A stretch of DNA of 32,931 nt from JAYWDA01 sp043779185 (lineage in GTDB: Bacteria; Bdellovibrionota; Bdellovibrionia; Bdellovibrionales; Bdellovibrionaceae), in the NCBI GenBank assembly GCA_043779185.1, contig JAYWEQ010000029.1:1-32931 (forward strand), read 5' to 3'. The stretch's first letter is position 1. Each line of letters begins with the position of its first letter. The notes below the pieces were generated by a model. That model did not search any database. It was not told the origin of the DNA and was given only the letters and a program-made list of their open reading frames with translations. The position numbers were made by a program, and so were the translations under genes. This document shows positions 24,457 through 31,857 of the stretch, piece by piece.

Positions 24457-24759
24457 TTAGTTCAAAACACCCAAGACATCTTCTTCTCTCATCATCAAAT
24501 ATTCATGACCATCAAGCTTCAGCTCAGTGCCAGAATATTTTCCGAAAAGAATGCGATCGCCAGATTTAACTTCTAATGGAAGAATTTTTCCATCTTCAGT
24601 GACTCGGCCTTTACCTGTCGCGATGATTTCACCACGTTGGGGTTTTTCTTTTGCAGTATCGGGGATAAAAAGACCGCCCGCCGTTTTTTCTTCTTCTGCC
24701 ATACGACGAACCAAGATTCGATCGTGCAGAGGACGAACGCCAATTTCAGTTTTTGCCAT
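24457..24759 (-). CDS. groES: Co-chaperonin GroES
   Basis: 100-residue co-chaperonin. It has RPLHDRILVRRMAEEEKTAGG at the N-terminus (family RPLxDRVxVkr), the mobile loop GGLFIPDTAKEKPQRG, the roof, and GDRILFGKYSGTELKLDG with the terminal YLMMREEDVLGVL. It caps the GroEL ring. A near-perfect AAAGGAGGT sits before the ATG. It is the first gene of the minus-strand operon, read from the sigma70-type promoter at 24813-24840. Confidence 0.98.
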   Translation of the reverse strand: MAKTEIGVRPLHDRILVRRMAEEEKTAGGLFIPDTAKEKPQRGEIIATGKGRVTEDGKILPLEVKSGDRILFGKYSGTELKLDGHEYLMMREEDVLGVLN

Positions 24760-24812
24760 TAGTGACCTCCTTTATTTCTTTATAGACACTATTAGTTTGT
24801 GCAATCGTGCCT

Positions 24813-24840
24813 AATATGAAGGGGAAATAAAGCATGTCAA
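24813..24840 (-). promoter_or_regulatory. Sigma70-type promoter of groES-groEL
   Basis: On the minus strand, TTGACA (24840-24835) is followed after 16 bases by CATATT (24818-24813), about 54 bases before the GroES start. A CCCCTTC inside the spacer gives a partial resemblance to a sigma32 -10, but the spacing is short. No CIRCE inverted repeat is present. Confidence 0.6.
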
Positions 24841-24897
24841 GGTGGGGGATGGTTATTTGATGTAAAGAGGGTCGCTAGATTATTTGGAACGCTGCGC

Positions 24898-25296
24898 CTA
24901 GGGCTGCCGCGAAGCCTCTTTCTCGCCTGGTGCCGGGTTTCCTGATGAGTGGCTTCCAAAAACTGAATTTGCATAGATCGTCATGAGCTCAGCCACCTCA
25001 TCAGGACTTAGTCGTCCAGACACTTCTTTGATGGCTTGGGCTTGATTGCGTTGTTTGGTCAGATAGCCGGCAAAATAGTCTGCCACCGTCAGCTCTTCCG
25101 CCTGGATCGCTTGGCCTTTAAACTGGCCAAAGGCAATTTGATCCACTTTCCATTCACGGTAACTACGAAAGGCTGGTGTCGGCCCATTCAGCTGCGACGA
25201 CGGAGCTTTCAATGGCACATGATTCACCAAAAACCCTTTTGAGTCTCGGGGGCTAGCATTCAAAATCAAACTAAGTAAAACAAAAATTTTAAACAT
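24898..25296 (-). CDS. Hypothetical secreted protein
   Basis: 132-residue protein with a short hydrophobic start (MFKIFVLLSLILNASP), probably a signal peptide, and a hydrophilic, helix-prone remainder (RNQAQAIKEVSGRLSPDEVAEL). No family is recognised. A GGAG lies six bases upstream of the ATG. It lies upstream of groES on the same strand, but the 138-bp gap holds the groE promoter, so it is probably a separate unit. Confidence 0.6.
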   Translation of the reverse strand: MFKIFVLLSLILNASPRDSKGFLVNHVPLKAPSSQLNGPTPAFRSYREWKVDQIAFGQFKGQAIQAEELTVADYFAGYLTKQRNQAQAIKEVSGRLSPDEVAELMTIYANSVFGSHSSGNPAPGEKEASRQP

Positions 25297-25414
25297 TTTA
25301 TCTCCGGTTACGTGAGCACGGTACGGACAGGTACAAAGTTTATGCCCAAATCAAATCAAATCAGGGGCCTAGGCAGCAGGCTTTTGTAAAAAAGAGAGGA
25401 CCGAAATGGGCCTC

Positions 25415-25993
25415 TTAGGGTTGATTTTCGTCACACAAAGGAACCTCAAAGGATCCTGTGACAAGAGTTTGCGGGATCTGCAATGAAGTAAAGGATCCTT
25501 CAAAACGGCCTGATACGAAAGCCTCGGGTCCCACTGAGATCTCATCGATGATAATCCGACCAACATTTGCGTGCACATCAACGCTTAAAAAAAATGGGTT
25601 TTTGGGGTCCGCAGAACTGTCTTCATCGACAAAGAAAATCACTGGAACATTTTTAAAGTTATCATGACCAATCGACAGGTCGCTGATCTCTGGAATTGTT
25701 TTTAACCGAACTTGCAGCGGTGTTTTCGGAGCGATTTTACAAGGGCGTGGGGCTTCTTTGTCCCAAAGCTTCACAATCAAAAATCGCGAGCTGCGATAAG
25801 CCTGGCCCGATTTATAGATCCACTTTTTACCGTTTATGAAGCCAGAGGCAGGAATAAATTCGGGTTTGCCTTGCAATTGCTGTTCGCCATTTTGGGAAGA
25901 GCCCGATTTTTTGCTTGGCTGACAGCCTAAAATTAACAATCCCGTTAGAAAAGAAAAAGCCATTGCCGCAATAAAAGATTTAGATTGGACCAC
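25415..25993 (-). CDS. Hypothetical lipoprotein
   Basis: 192-residue protein with a lipobox (LLILGC, Cys24 from the GTG start) and a Ser/Gln-rich linker (SKKSGSSQNGEQQ). A mostly beta C-terminal part follows (about 85-190) and ends with a Cys in FEVPLCDE; another Cys is in PRPCKIAPK, so a disulphide is possible. The start is uncertain: GTG at 25993 gives a basic n-region, while an in-frame ATG at 25963 gives a shorter signal. Neither has a clear ribosome-binding site. It is of unknown function and anchored in the inner or outer membrane. Confidence 0.68.
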   Translation of the reverse strand: MVQSKSFIAAMAFSFLTGLLILGCQPSKKSGSSQNGEQQLQGKPEFIPASGFINGKKWIYKSGQAYRSSRFLIVKLWDKEAPRPCKIAPKTPLQVRLKTIPEISDLSIGHDNFKNVPVIFFVDEDSSADPKNPFFLSVDVHANVGRIIIDEISVGPEAFVSGRFEGSFTSLQIPQTLVTGSFEVPLCDENQP

Positions 25994-26034
25994 GAAGCTA
26001 GTGTATCAGCCTGCCTAGCTTTAACAATAATTTT

Positions 26035-26439
26035 TTAAATTAAAATCCTCATGATCGAAGATAATTGATACAGGCCCGTCGAGATTTCATCTTGTGAATC
26101 CATACAGCCTTTATGCTGAATGGTTTTATCGCCCCATTTGTAGTTAGCTGTGATTTCACGATTTACACAATCCGGAGAATCCTTCAAAAGTTTTAATTCG
26201 TCCAATTTTTCTTTTAAAAAGTTGACCTGTTCCTCTGTCACTTCGGATTTTCGTAAGTCTGAAGGACTGTGATCCGTGTTGCTAAAATATTCAATGTAGA
26301 ATTGACCGTTTTCGCTCCATAGATGGAACTCGCCACGATCTCCTTGAACATTAGATTTTAAAGTCAGTTCATTCAAAAGTGTTTCAGCTTGAGACACTTG
26401 CACCAGGACAGTCATGAGTAAAAGAATTAAGTATTTCAT
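26035..26439 (-). CDS. Hypothetical small secreted protein
   Basis: 134-residue protein with a clean signal peptide (MKYLILLLMTVLVQVSQA) and a 116-residue mature domain containing two cysteines (SPDCVNREI and HKGCMDSQD) likely to be linked by a disulphide. No family is recognised. It lies alone between the lipoprotein gene and the microprotein gene on the same strand. The preceding 160 bases (26440-26601) show nothing I can identify. Confidence 0.68.
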   Translation of the reverse strand: MKYLILLLMTVLVQVSQAETLLNELTLKSNVQGDRGEFHLWSENGQFYIEYFSNTDHSPSDLRKSEVTEEQVNFLKEKLDELKLLKDSPDCVNREITANYKWGDKTIQHKGCMDSQDEISTGLYQLSSIMRILI

Positions 26440-26601
26440 AGTGACTAGTTACATTGCAGGACAAGTGCCGAACTGAGGGCTTTTAAATCAGAGCTGGCTT
26501 TGCGGAAACACAATTTGGGACTTCAAAAGCTAACACCATTCCAAAAAGTGTCTACTTAACCTCAATTTAATCTCAATCTGAGACGGAATCTAATTTTGGG
26601 A

Positions 26602-26733
26602 TTAACTGTGCATAACAAGGTGTAAAATCGTAGCGACTAAAGAAATGCTTAGTGCCCCACCCACAATACCAGTGACGGCTCCGCAAATAACTCCAACAGT
26701 TAAGCCTGAAATAATGACTGCATCTTTAAGCAT
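26602..26733 (-). CDS. 43-residue membrane microprotein
   Basis: The frame encodes one long hydrophobic, glycine-rich segment (GLTVGVICGAVTGIVGGALS) with a short charged start MLKDAV and an end HLVMHS. Glycines at regular small spacing (GxxxG-like) could allow helix packing or oligomerisation. A perfect GGAGG lies five bases before the ATG. It was found by reading the gap and is too short to place in a family. Small hydrophobic peptides of this kind include type I toxins and membrane regulators, but nothing specific shows that here. Confidence 0.55.
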   Translation of the reverse strand: MLKDAVIISGLTVGVICGAVTGIVGGALSISLVATILHLVMHS

Positions 26734-26871
26734 GATAGCCTCCGGGATCTTTTTTATTATGTCTTAACATCTGGTGCCCGTCATTATGATTTCAATGCGA
26801 AATTGTCGTATCTAAGACCTAGACGAAACACTGAATAAAACCCATGTTTAAAGCTCGGCAAGGAGGACCCC

Positions 26872-27135
26872 ATGGGCCAAGGAAAACTTGAAAATGGCAA
26901 AGTCGCAATTCTTTCTGAAGACGGCTTCGAACAAACTGAACTTTTAAATCCGAAAGAAGCTTTGGAACGCGCCGCTGCCGAAGTCTTTGTGGTGCGTCCC
27001 CGGAGTGGCTTCATCGGGACGCGACATTAAAATGATGGGGGTCAGGACCTTAAAATTGACCTCATTTTCTAGGAAGTTGATCCCACGAGACTTGATGCAC
27101 TAATTGTATGCACCAATAGTATGCATCGATACTAA
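26872..27135 (+). pseudogene. Remnant of a PfpI/DJ-1 family protein gene
   Basis: The start is intact: AAGGAGG, then an ATG and VAILSEDGFEQTELLNPKEA, the N-terminal strand and loop of PfpI/YhbO-type DJ-1 proteins. The same frame reaches TAA at 27028-27030 (after ...FIGTRH). It goes on in-frame with family-like LKIDLIF, meets TAG at 27070-27072, and resumes as EVDPTRLDALIVCTN, matching the family's ...DYDALVLPGG strand. The remaining ~100 residues with the nucleophile cysteine are absent. Two in-frame stops without a frameshift, plus loss of the 3' half, indicate a decaying gene. Homology is judged by eye. Confidence 0.72.
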
Positions 27136-27205
27136 CGACCCGCTTTGGTCCCAAAGTTGCTCCTTCACAAGGCATTACTAATTAAAACCCTTTCTGGAGG
27201 ATTCT

Positions 27206-28063
27206 ATGGGACGAAGAACGACAATTGCGGTCGCAGTGGTAACTTGTTTGACAGTTTTTTCATGTGGATCAAAAACTGAAGATCGTAAAAGCAGCAACGA
27301 TACTCCCGCTGTGGCTGATACCAAAAAGCTTGAGGCTTCGGACAAGACTTCTTTATTAGGTCAACCTGGAACCATCACTATTATCGGTGAAGCCCTGACG
27401 TCAGAAACCGGCGAATTGAATCCTGATCAGCCCAAAAAAATAAACATCAGCGCTCGAGGCGGAATTGATTCTGACAAAAAACAAACGGCCGTTAAAAAGG
27501 ACTTTTTGGTTTTAACAAAAGAGCTTGATACTGAAACCCTTGGGCTTTTAGAAGACGCCGATCGCAATAAAACTTTTATCAATATTGGTTGTGATATTTC
27601 AAAAAGAACTGATCTGGTCGATTTAAAAGAAAGAAAATTAGATGCTCAGGACTTAGCTGGAATTGCGATCTTAAACGCAAATACAATTCTGATTTGTGGT
27701 AAAGGGCCTATCAAAGCTGCGATCACTCCGATCATTGCCAAAACGATCATCCTAGATAATCTGCAACACAATATGGTTGGCGGCCAAGAATCTATGATCT
27801 CGATCATCGCACGAGAGATCACTTTAGTCGGAACAAACTTAATCACTTCCGCTGGAAAAAATGGTAAAAAAATGTTGGCAGCGGGTCCTGGGATCACTTT
27901 GGCGGCACAAAAACTTTCAGGCGCAGGAATTTTACAAATCGATAGCATCGGTTCAAGCATCGTAACTCCTGAAGCCGCTCCAGCAGCCACACCAGAGCCA
28001 AAAAAAGACGCGGCACCAGAGACTCAAGGCCCTGCCACTCAAACGGCTGACGCTAGTATTTAA
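27206..28063 (+). CDS. Hypothetical lipoprotein with repetitive beta-rich core
   Basis: 285-residue protein with a lipobox (TVFSC, Cys20) after a basic start MGRRTT, and a polar linker. The core (about 100-240) has strand-turn spacing with Ile/Leu/Asn (IAILNANTILICGKGP, IIAKTIILDNLQHN, IIAREITLVGTNLI), suggesting a right-handed beta-helix like polysaccharide-acting or adhesive proteins. The Ala/Pro-rich tail ends QTADASI. The TGGAGG ribosome-binding site is excellent. Function is unknown. It is followed by its own terminator. Confidence 0.72.
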   Translation: MGRRTTIAVAVVTCLTVFSCGSKTEDRKSSNDTPAVADTKKLEASDKTSLLGQPGTITIIGEALTSETGELNPDQPKKINISARGGIDSDKKQTAVKKDFLVLTKELDTETLGLLEDADRNKTFINIGCDISKRTDLVDLKERKLDAQDLAGIAILNANTILICGKGPIKAAITPIIAKTIILDNLQHNMVGGQESMISIIAREITLVGTNLITSAGKNGKKMLAAGPGITLAAQKLSGAGILQIDSIGSSIVTPEAAPAATPEPKKDAAPETQGPATQTADASI

Positions 28064-28073
28064 TGTTTCTTAT

Positions 28074-28106
28074 CCCCTGGCCACGATGGTGAGCCAGGGG
28101 TTGTTT
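28074..28106 (+). terminator. Hairpin terminator after the lipoprotein gene
   Basis: Eight-base GC-rich perfect stem (CCCCTGGC at 28074-28081, GCCAGGGG at 28093-28100), an 11-base loop, and then TTGTTT. Confidence 0.72.
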
Positions 28107-28263
28107 CTGACACCAGTGCATTTCGCACCCTGAAAAAATTTTCCTGCAGGCTCTTTCAAATCGATCACCAAGACTGCCTTGTTCTTAGGTCTGCTTTTTA
28201 AAACGGCATATCCGTTGCTGTATTGGGACCTGTTCACTGAACTTTATAAAGGTAGGGTCTAGC

Positions 28264-28593
28264 ATGAAAAAAATTTTGGTATTAACTGGGGCACTCATGA
28301 TTTTAGGCTGTGGAAATAAGGGCGATGGTAAAAGCAATCCCCCTGCACCGCAAGCCCCGGCGGTTCAGACAAGAAATAATGAGATGAACCACCAGCTGAA
28401 TGAAAATGATCTTCGTCAAATCGAAGCCTTAGACGGAAGAACTTTTGGACAAGTTGTTGCGGGCCTCGCAAGTCTTTCTGAAGCACGAGCTTTAAACACT
28501 CAAGACCTAGCGGGACTTTTAGATCAAAATCTTAATGTCAGATGCACTGATATCTGTCAGTTTCGCCGAAAGAATCGATCCCCTAGAAGATAG
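28264..28593 (+). CDS. Small hypothetical lipoprotein
   Basis: 109-residue lipoprotein with a lipobox (MILGC, Cys16) and a Pro/Ala linker (NPPAPQAPAVQTRN). A helical C-terminal half (NDLRQIEALDGRTFGQVVAG) ends in a two-Cys segment (RCTDICQF) and a basic end RRKNRSPRR. The last 11 bases overlap the end of the convergent epimerase gene. GGTAGGG lies before the ATG. No family is recognised. The 163 bases between the preceding terminator and this gene must hold its promoter. Confidence 0.68.
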   Translation: MKKILVLTGALMILGCGNKGDGKSNPPAPQAPAVQTRNNEMNHQLNENDLRQIEALDGRTFGQVVAGLASLSEARALNTQDLAGLLDQNLNVRCTDICQFRRKNRSPRR

Positions 28594-29710
28594 TTTGTCT
28601 TTTAGTTTCGTATTCTGAAAGCGCGTTGATAATATGGTACAATGAACTGGCTTTGGCAGGATTTTGATCAAAACTTCCTGCTTCAGACCGAGTGTCGCTC
28701 CATAAGCCTTTTGCGGGCTGATTCAAATAACTCCAAAGAACATCCATGGCTTGATCGGCGGCGTCTGCAAAGCCCAAGCTGACAGCGGTTTTTATGCGCT
28801 CACATTGGGGCCAAAATCTTGAACTTAATTTTTTTGGCGAATAGTCACTCCAGACCTCGTCGATCACAAAATGGGCTGACTTAATTCGTCCGTATTTTTC
28901 GGCCAGATTAAACAGCTGTTGTGGCTTTTCTTCGACATCAAATCCTGTGATTTTTTTAAATTCTAACATCAACCAAGCCCACTCATATTGATGACCTGGT
29001 TCGAAAACAAATCTTCCATTTTCTTTCAGGGGCCGCCAGTTTTCATCAAAAATCTCGGCCACAACACCGCTGATCGGATCGATGAATTTTTTTATGCACA
29101 GTTCATAAATAGAAAATGCGAGTGCTTCCCATTCTTGGTCCGGATCGACTTTCAGCCATTCGATGACGGCTTCAAACAAATGCATATGGGGATTTGATTG
29201 AAAAACGATTTGATTATTTTTAATTTCAGTAAAACCGCCGTTCGGCGCTAGGCGGGTGGTTTTTAAATATTGAATTAATTTTTTAGCGGCTTCTTTAATC
29301 TTATCTTGCCGCAGAACTTCGTAAGCTCGAGCTAAACAAAAAATTATAAAGGCTTGCGTATAAAGCTCTACTTGAACGGCAGCTGGTTTTCCATCGGCGT
29401 CGACAGAGTAAATAAAGGCACCCGACGGTAAGGCATATTGGGCCAGCAGAAAATCAACGCTTCGATCCAGAATGGGAGCCGCTTGATCAGGACTTAGAAT
29501 TTTCATTTTGATGGCTTCTGAATAGGAGTAAATCTGGCGAGCTTGCACCATGGCTCGACGAGGCATCGTTGTCGGCTGCAATTGCGCCGTTAAACTTTCA
29601 ATAAAACTTCCATTTTCGGCATCAATCCCGGCTTGGGTCCAAAGGGGAAAAACATCCTTAGAAAGCCAAATTCTGCTTTGTTGAATTCTTTCGGAAGCTG
29701 TTTTTATCAT
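28583..29710 (-). CDS. N-acylglucosamine 2-epimerase (AGE) family protein
   Basis: 375-residue alpha/alpha-barrel sugar isomerase/epimerase. Family features are the N-terminal MPRRAMVQARQIYSYSEAI (about 48-66), the central SNPHMHLFEAVIEW (His pair that contributes to catalysis in AGE enzymes), and FVFEPGHQYEWAWLM (about 238-252), the diagnostic EPGHxxEWAW motif. Members interconvert N-acetylglucosamine/N-acetylmannosamine or mannose/fructose (YihS, ManA-type), so the substrate cannot be called. Length is normal (~390). It stands as a single gene and may serve recycling of envelope or prey sugars. Confidence 0.9.
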   Translation of the reverse strand: MIKTASERIQQSRIWLSKDVFPLWTQAGIDAENGSFIESLTAQLQPTTMPRRAMVQARQIYSYSEAIKMKILSPDQAAPILDRSVDFLLAQYALPSGAFIYSVDADGKPAAVQVELYTQAFIIFCLARAYEVLRQDKIKEAAKKLIQYLKTTRLAPNGGFTEIKNNQIVFQSNPHMHLFEAVIEWLKVDPDQEWEALAFSIYELCIKKFIDPISGVVAEIFDENWRPLKENGRFVFEPGHQYEWAWLMLEFKKITGFDVEEKPQQLFNLAEKYGRIKSAHFVIDEVWSDYSPKKLSSRFWPQCERIKTAVSLGFADAADQAMDVLWSYLNQPAKGLWSDTRSEAGSFDQNPAKASSLYHIINALSEYETKRQTIF

Positions 29711-29823
29711 GAAATATTCTTATCATTCTTTTTGTCGCCTCGGAAAACTTATTTCCATCAGCCGCCTAAATCCAAAAACCAAAGACCCCAGGCTATCCAA
29801 ATACATTGTATTAGTTTTAAGCT

Positions 29824-29853
29824 ATATAAAGTAAATTATATTTTACTTTATAT
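29824..29853. promoter_or_regulatory. Perfect palindrome, likely operator, upstream of nucleotidyltransferase module
   Basis: Two exact 12-base arms (ATATAAAGTAAA / TTTACTTTATAT) separated by six bases, ending 23 bases before the ATG at 29877. It is too AT-rich and too close to the start to be a terminator. This is a typical place for an operator bound by a dimeric repressor; the partner gene of the module ends in an HTH-like domain, which would fit autoregulation. Confidence 0.6.
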
Positions 29854-29876
29854 GACTTATGTAGTATTTATTAGAT

Positions 29877-30407
29877 ATGGAAATGGATAAAGCGTTAGCG
29901 ACAAAAGCCCTCCAGCTGTTAGATGAAAAAATGATGGCGGCGACTGAAAAAAAAGTCACCCTGATCATCGGCGGAGGTGGCTCGATGATTCTCCAACATA
30001 ATTTCAAAGGAGGAACTGTTGATATCGATGCAGTTCCGGTGAATTCCGACTTTGAAGATTTAAAACCATACATGGAAGCTGTTGCTAAAGAATTAAAAAT
30101 AGCCCCCGACTGGCTAAATCCTTATTATCAAGCATTTACAATTTACCTCCCGAAAGATGCAAAATCTCGTCTGAAAATTACTTTTTCTGGGAAAGTCATT
30201 ACAGTAAAATCCTTAGGTGCAGAAGATGTGCTTATTATGAAATTAATGGCTGGCCGGGCCAAAGATATCGGACACATTCAACATCTTTTAAAATTGAATC
30301 TAGATCTTTCTGTTGTCGAAAAACAATTAGAGGAATTAATAAAGCTTTTTCCAAAGCTTGCGACCAAGGCGCTAGAACGCTTGGACGACTTCACGGAAAA
30401 CTTATGA
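29877..30407 (+). CDS. Nucleotidyltransferase-fold protein (DUF6036-like), toxin-antitoxin type
   Basis: 176-residue protein with the polymerase-beta-type nucleotidyltransferase core: IIGGGGSMIL (GS at 35-36), then TVDIDAVP giving DxD at Asp49/Asp51. A later KSLGAEDVLIMKLMAGRAKDIGHIQHLL segment (about 104-131) is typical of DUF6036-type proteins. Related MNT/AbiEii-like enzymes add nucleotides to a target and act as toxin or antitoxin. Here the GS...DxD residues look intact. The ATG at 29877 or one two codons on could start translation; neither has a Shine-Dalgarno, so leaderless translation is possible. It overlaps its downstream partner by four bases. Confidence 0.75.
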   Translation: MEMDKALATKALQLLDEKMMAATEKKVTLIIGGGGSMILQHNFKGGTVDIDAVPVNSDFEDLKPYMEAVAKELKIAPDWLNPYYQAFTIYLPKDAKSRLKITFSGKVITVKSLGAEDVLIMKLMAGRAKDIGHIQHLLKLNLDLSVVEKQLEELIKLFPKLATKALERLDDFTENL

Positions 30408-31111
30408 GAACTGTTTTTGGCGGACCCCGTGGGACCGTCTATTACAACATTCAAATGCATCCTCTTTCATTGTCAGAACGAGAAGTTGCGCAAGGATTTG
30501 ATCAATCCAGATTTGATCCCCGCCTGATGGAAATTATGACCGAGTTTATTCGCGATTTCTGGTGGTCGATAGATCCGACTGAAACGAACAAAGCTTGTAA
30601 AAAATCTCGGTCGCCATTCATGTTAAAAACAGCGACTTCAGTTATTTTAGATTTTTGTGAGATGACTAAAAATGATCGGCTTTTATTTAGTGATTGGGTC
30701 AAGTTAGCGACCCGGGGTCTTCAGGATCCGGCTCCACAATTGTTGTTTGTTGGCGTGATACCAGTAGCTTCAAACCTGATCCAGGACGAAATCAAGGGCG
30801 CCCTCCCCTCTTTTTTAAAACACAACCTGATTGCAAAAGACTTACCCTTCAACAAAGGAAAACCTGGGGCTTTAAAAACCGAATTGAATCCAGCAAAAAA
30901 TAAAGTGGATGAAATTGATCTGTTGAAATTTAAATTGGCTCGAAAGTTAAGGGCCATAAAAATGCGACATGGGCTTTCCAATGACGAAATGATTCGGCTG
31001 TCTAGTATCAATCGGGTTTTTTTATCAAAAATTTTAAATCACAAATTAGAACATATTTCGGTTGAATATTTGATCACCAAAACAGCAACCCTCGAGCGCC
31101 ATAAAAAATGA
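30404..31111 (+). CDS. Partner of the nucleotidyltransferase, with C-terminal HTH-like domain
   Basis: 235-residue protein without signal peptide or transmembrane segment. The N-terminal 175 residues (including FIRDFWWSIDPTETNKACKK) belong to no family I recognise. The last ~55 residues (LARKLRAIKMRHGLSNDEMI, RLSSINRVFLSKILNHKLE) have the spacing of an Xre-type helix-turn-helix. It starts four bases inside the nucleotidyltransferase gene and lies after a palindromic operator-like site. The pair therefore looks like a coupled toxin-antitoxin or regulator-effector unit. Which half is toxic cannot be read from sequence. Confidence 0.7.
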   Translation: MRTVFGGPRGTVYYNIQMHPLSLSEREVAQGFDQSRFDPRLMEIMTEFIRDFWWSIDPTETNKACKKSRSPFMLKTATSVILDFCEMTKNDRLLFSDWVKLATRGLQDPAPQLLFVGVIPVASNLIQDEIKGALPSFLKHNLIAKDLPFNKGKPGALKTELNPAKNKVDEIDLLKFKLARKLRAIKMRHGLSNDEMIRLSSINRVFLSKILNHKLEHISVEYLITKTATLERHKK

Positions 31112-31118
31112 TGGAGTC

Positions 31119-31676
31119 TTAATTCGAGGCCTTCTGCCATTCGCCTTGAAGGCCCAATTGGAGGACCCAACTTTTGATGTACTCGGCATCCACTTCGCTG
31201 TTGGCCAAGATGCCCCGGATATCGCTAAGGTGCTTTTCCGAGCCGCGTTCGCGATAAAATTCCATTTTTTTAATAATAATATCTTCCGGCTTTGCTAACC
31301 AGGCTTCAAAGCTTTTCCAAAACGAAATTTTCTGCCGCCTCTTAAATTCCAAAATGGCATGCGGACTTCTTTTTCGAATCATGACGTCGACTTTCAAACC
31401 GGATTCATGATGAATTAGGTTGAACTGACCGCGGGATACAATTTCAGATTTTAAGACTTCAGGCGGCGGGCAATAAAACCCTTCGATTGGAAATAATTGC
31501 TCAATCTTATTGGCATCTTGAGCTTGAATATCAATAACGATGTCCAAATCTTTTGTCATTCGAGGTTCGCCGTAAACAATGGACGAAAGCGATCCCACAA
31601 CCATATAAGGTATGTTTTCATTTTCAAACTTTTCTAAGATCTCTCGAAAGACATCCATAATTGACGGTAACAACAC
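31119..31676 (-). CDS. Nucleotidyltransferase-fold protein, second module
   Basis: 185-residue protein with the MNT-type catalytic pattern: VVGSLSSIVYGEPRMTKDLD (GS at 28-29, DxD at Asp43/Asp45, counted from the GTG). A later KVDVMIRKRSPHA strand carries a further acidic residue, and KPEDIIIKKMEFYRERGSEKHLSDI follows, as in AbiEii/DUF-type nucleotidyltransferases. The start is GTG at 31676, sharing one base with the stop of the 59-residue gene; an ATG at 31658 is the alternative. It converges with the 30404-31111 gene, leaving only seven bases. It probably modifies RNA or protein as part of a two-gene toxin-antitoxin locus. Confidence 0.8.
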   Translation of the reverse strand: MLLPSIMDVFREILEKFENENIPYMVVGSLSSIVYGEPRMTKDLDIVIDIQAQDANKIEQLFPIEGFYCPPPEVLKSEIVSRGQFNLIHHESGLKVDVMIRKRSPHAILEFKRRQKISFWKSFEAWLAKPEDIIIKKMEFYRERGSEKHLSDIRGILANSEVDAEYIKSWVLQLGLQGEWQKASN

Positions 31677-31855
31677 TATTTTGAACCTTTCTCAAAAAGT
31701 TCCATAGTCATGGCGTTCAGTTCTTTTTGAGTTTTCTCAGGATACTTCTTTTCCAACTGATATTTTTTGATTTCATAAGCGGCTGCAAAAAGGTCTGTTG
31801 AAAGCTTTAATTTTCTTTGGATTTCTGCCGAAGAAGGAATTTTTTGGGAACCCAT
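31676..31855 (-). CDS. 59-residue protein upstream of second nucleotidyltransferase
   Basis: The frame reads MGSQKIPSSAEIQRKLKLST onward and ends MELFEKGSK. It is a small, helical, highly charged protein with a Lys/Glu-rich centre. AAGGGG lies four bases before the ATG. Its stop overlaps the GTG of the nucleotidyltransferase by one base, so the two are tightly coupled. Small charged proteins upstream of nucleotidyltransferases are often the partner of the toxin-antitoxin pair. It was found by reading the gap, and no family is recognised. Confidence 0.65.
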   Translation of the reverse strand: MGSQKIPSSAEIQRKLKLSTDLFAAAYEIKKYQLEKKYPEKTQKELNAMTMELFEKGSK

Positions 31856-31857
31856 AA

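Noticed and set aside
24800..24845. Sigma32 heat-shock promoter
   Set aside because: A CCCCTTC is present, but it lies only 10-11 bases from the -35-like sequence; the sigma70 reading fits better.
24760..24880. CIRCE/HrcA operator in front of groES
   Set aside because: Nothing matches TTAGCACTC-N9-GAGTGCTAA; the nearest sequence (TTAGGCACGATTGCAC) has no inverted partner.
27106..27130. GTATGCAC/GTATGCAT repeats after the PfpI remnant
   Set aside because: Two imperfect eight-base copies only; no sign of an attachment site or array.
28223..28250. TTGGGA-N16-TATAAA promoter before the 28264 lipoprotein
   Set aside because: Transcription would start at or after the ribosome-binding site, so the boxes cannot serve this gene as usual.
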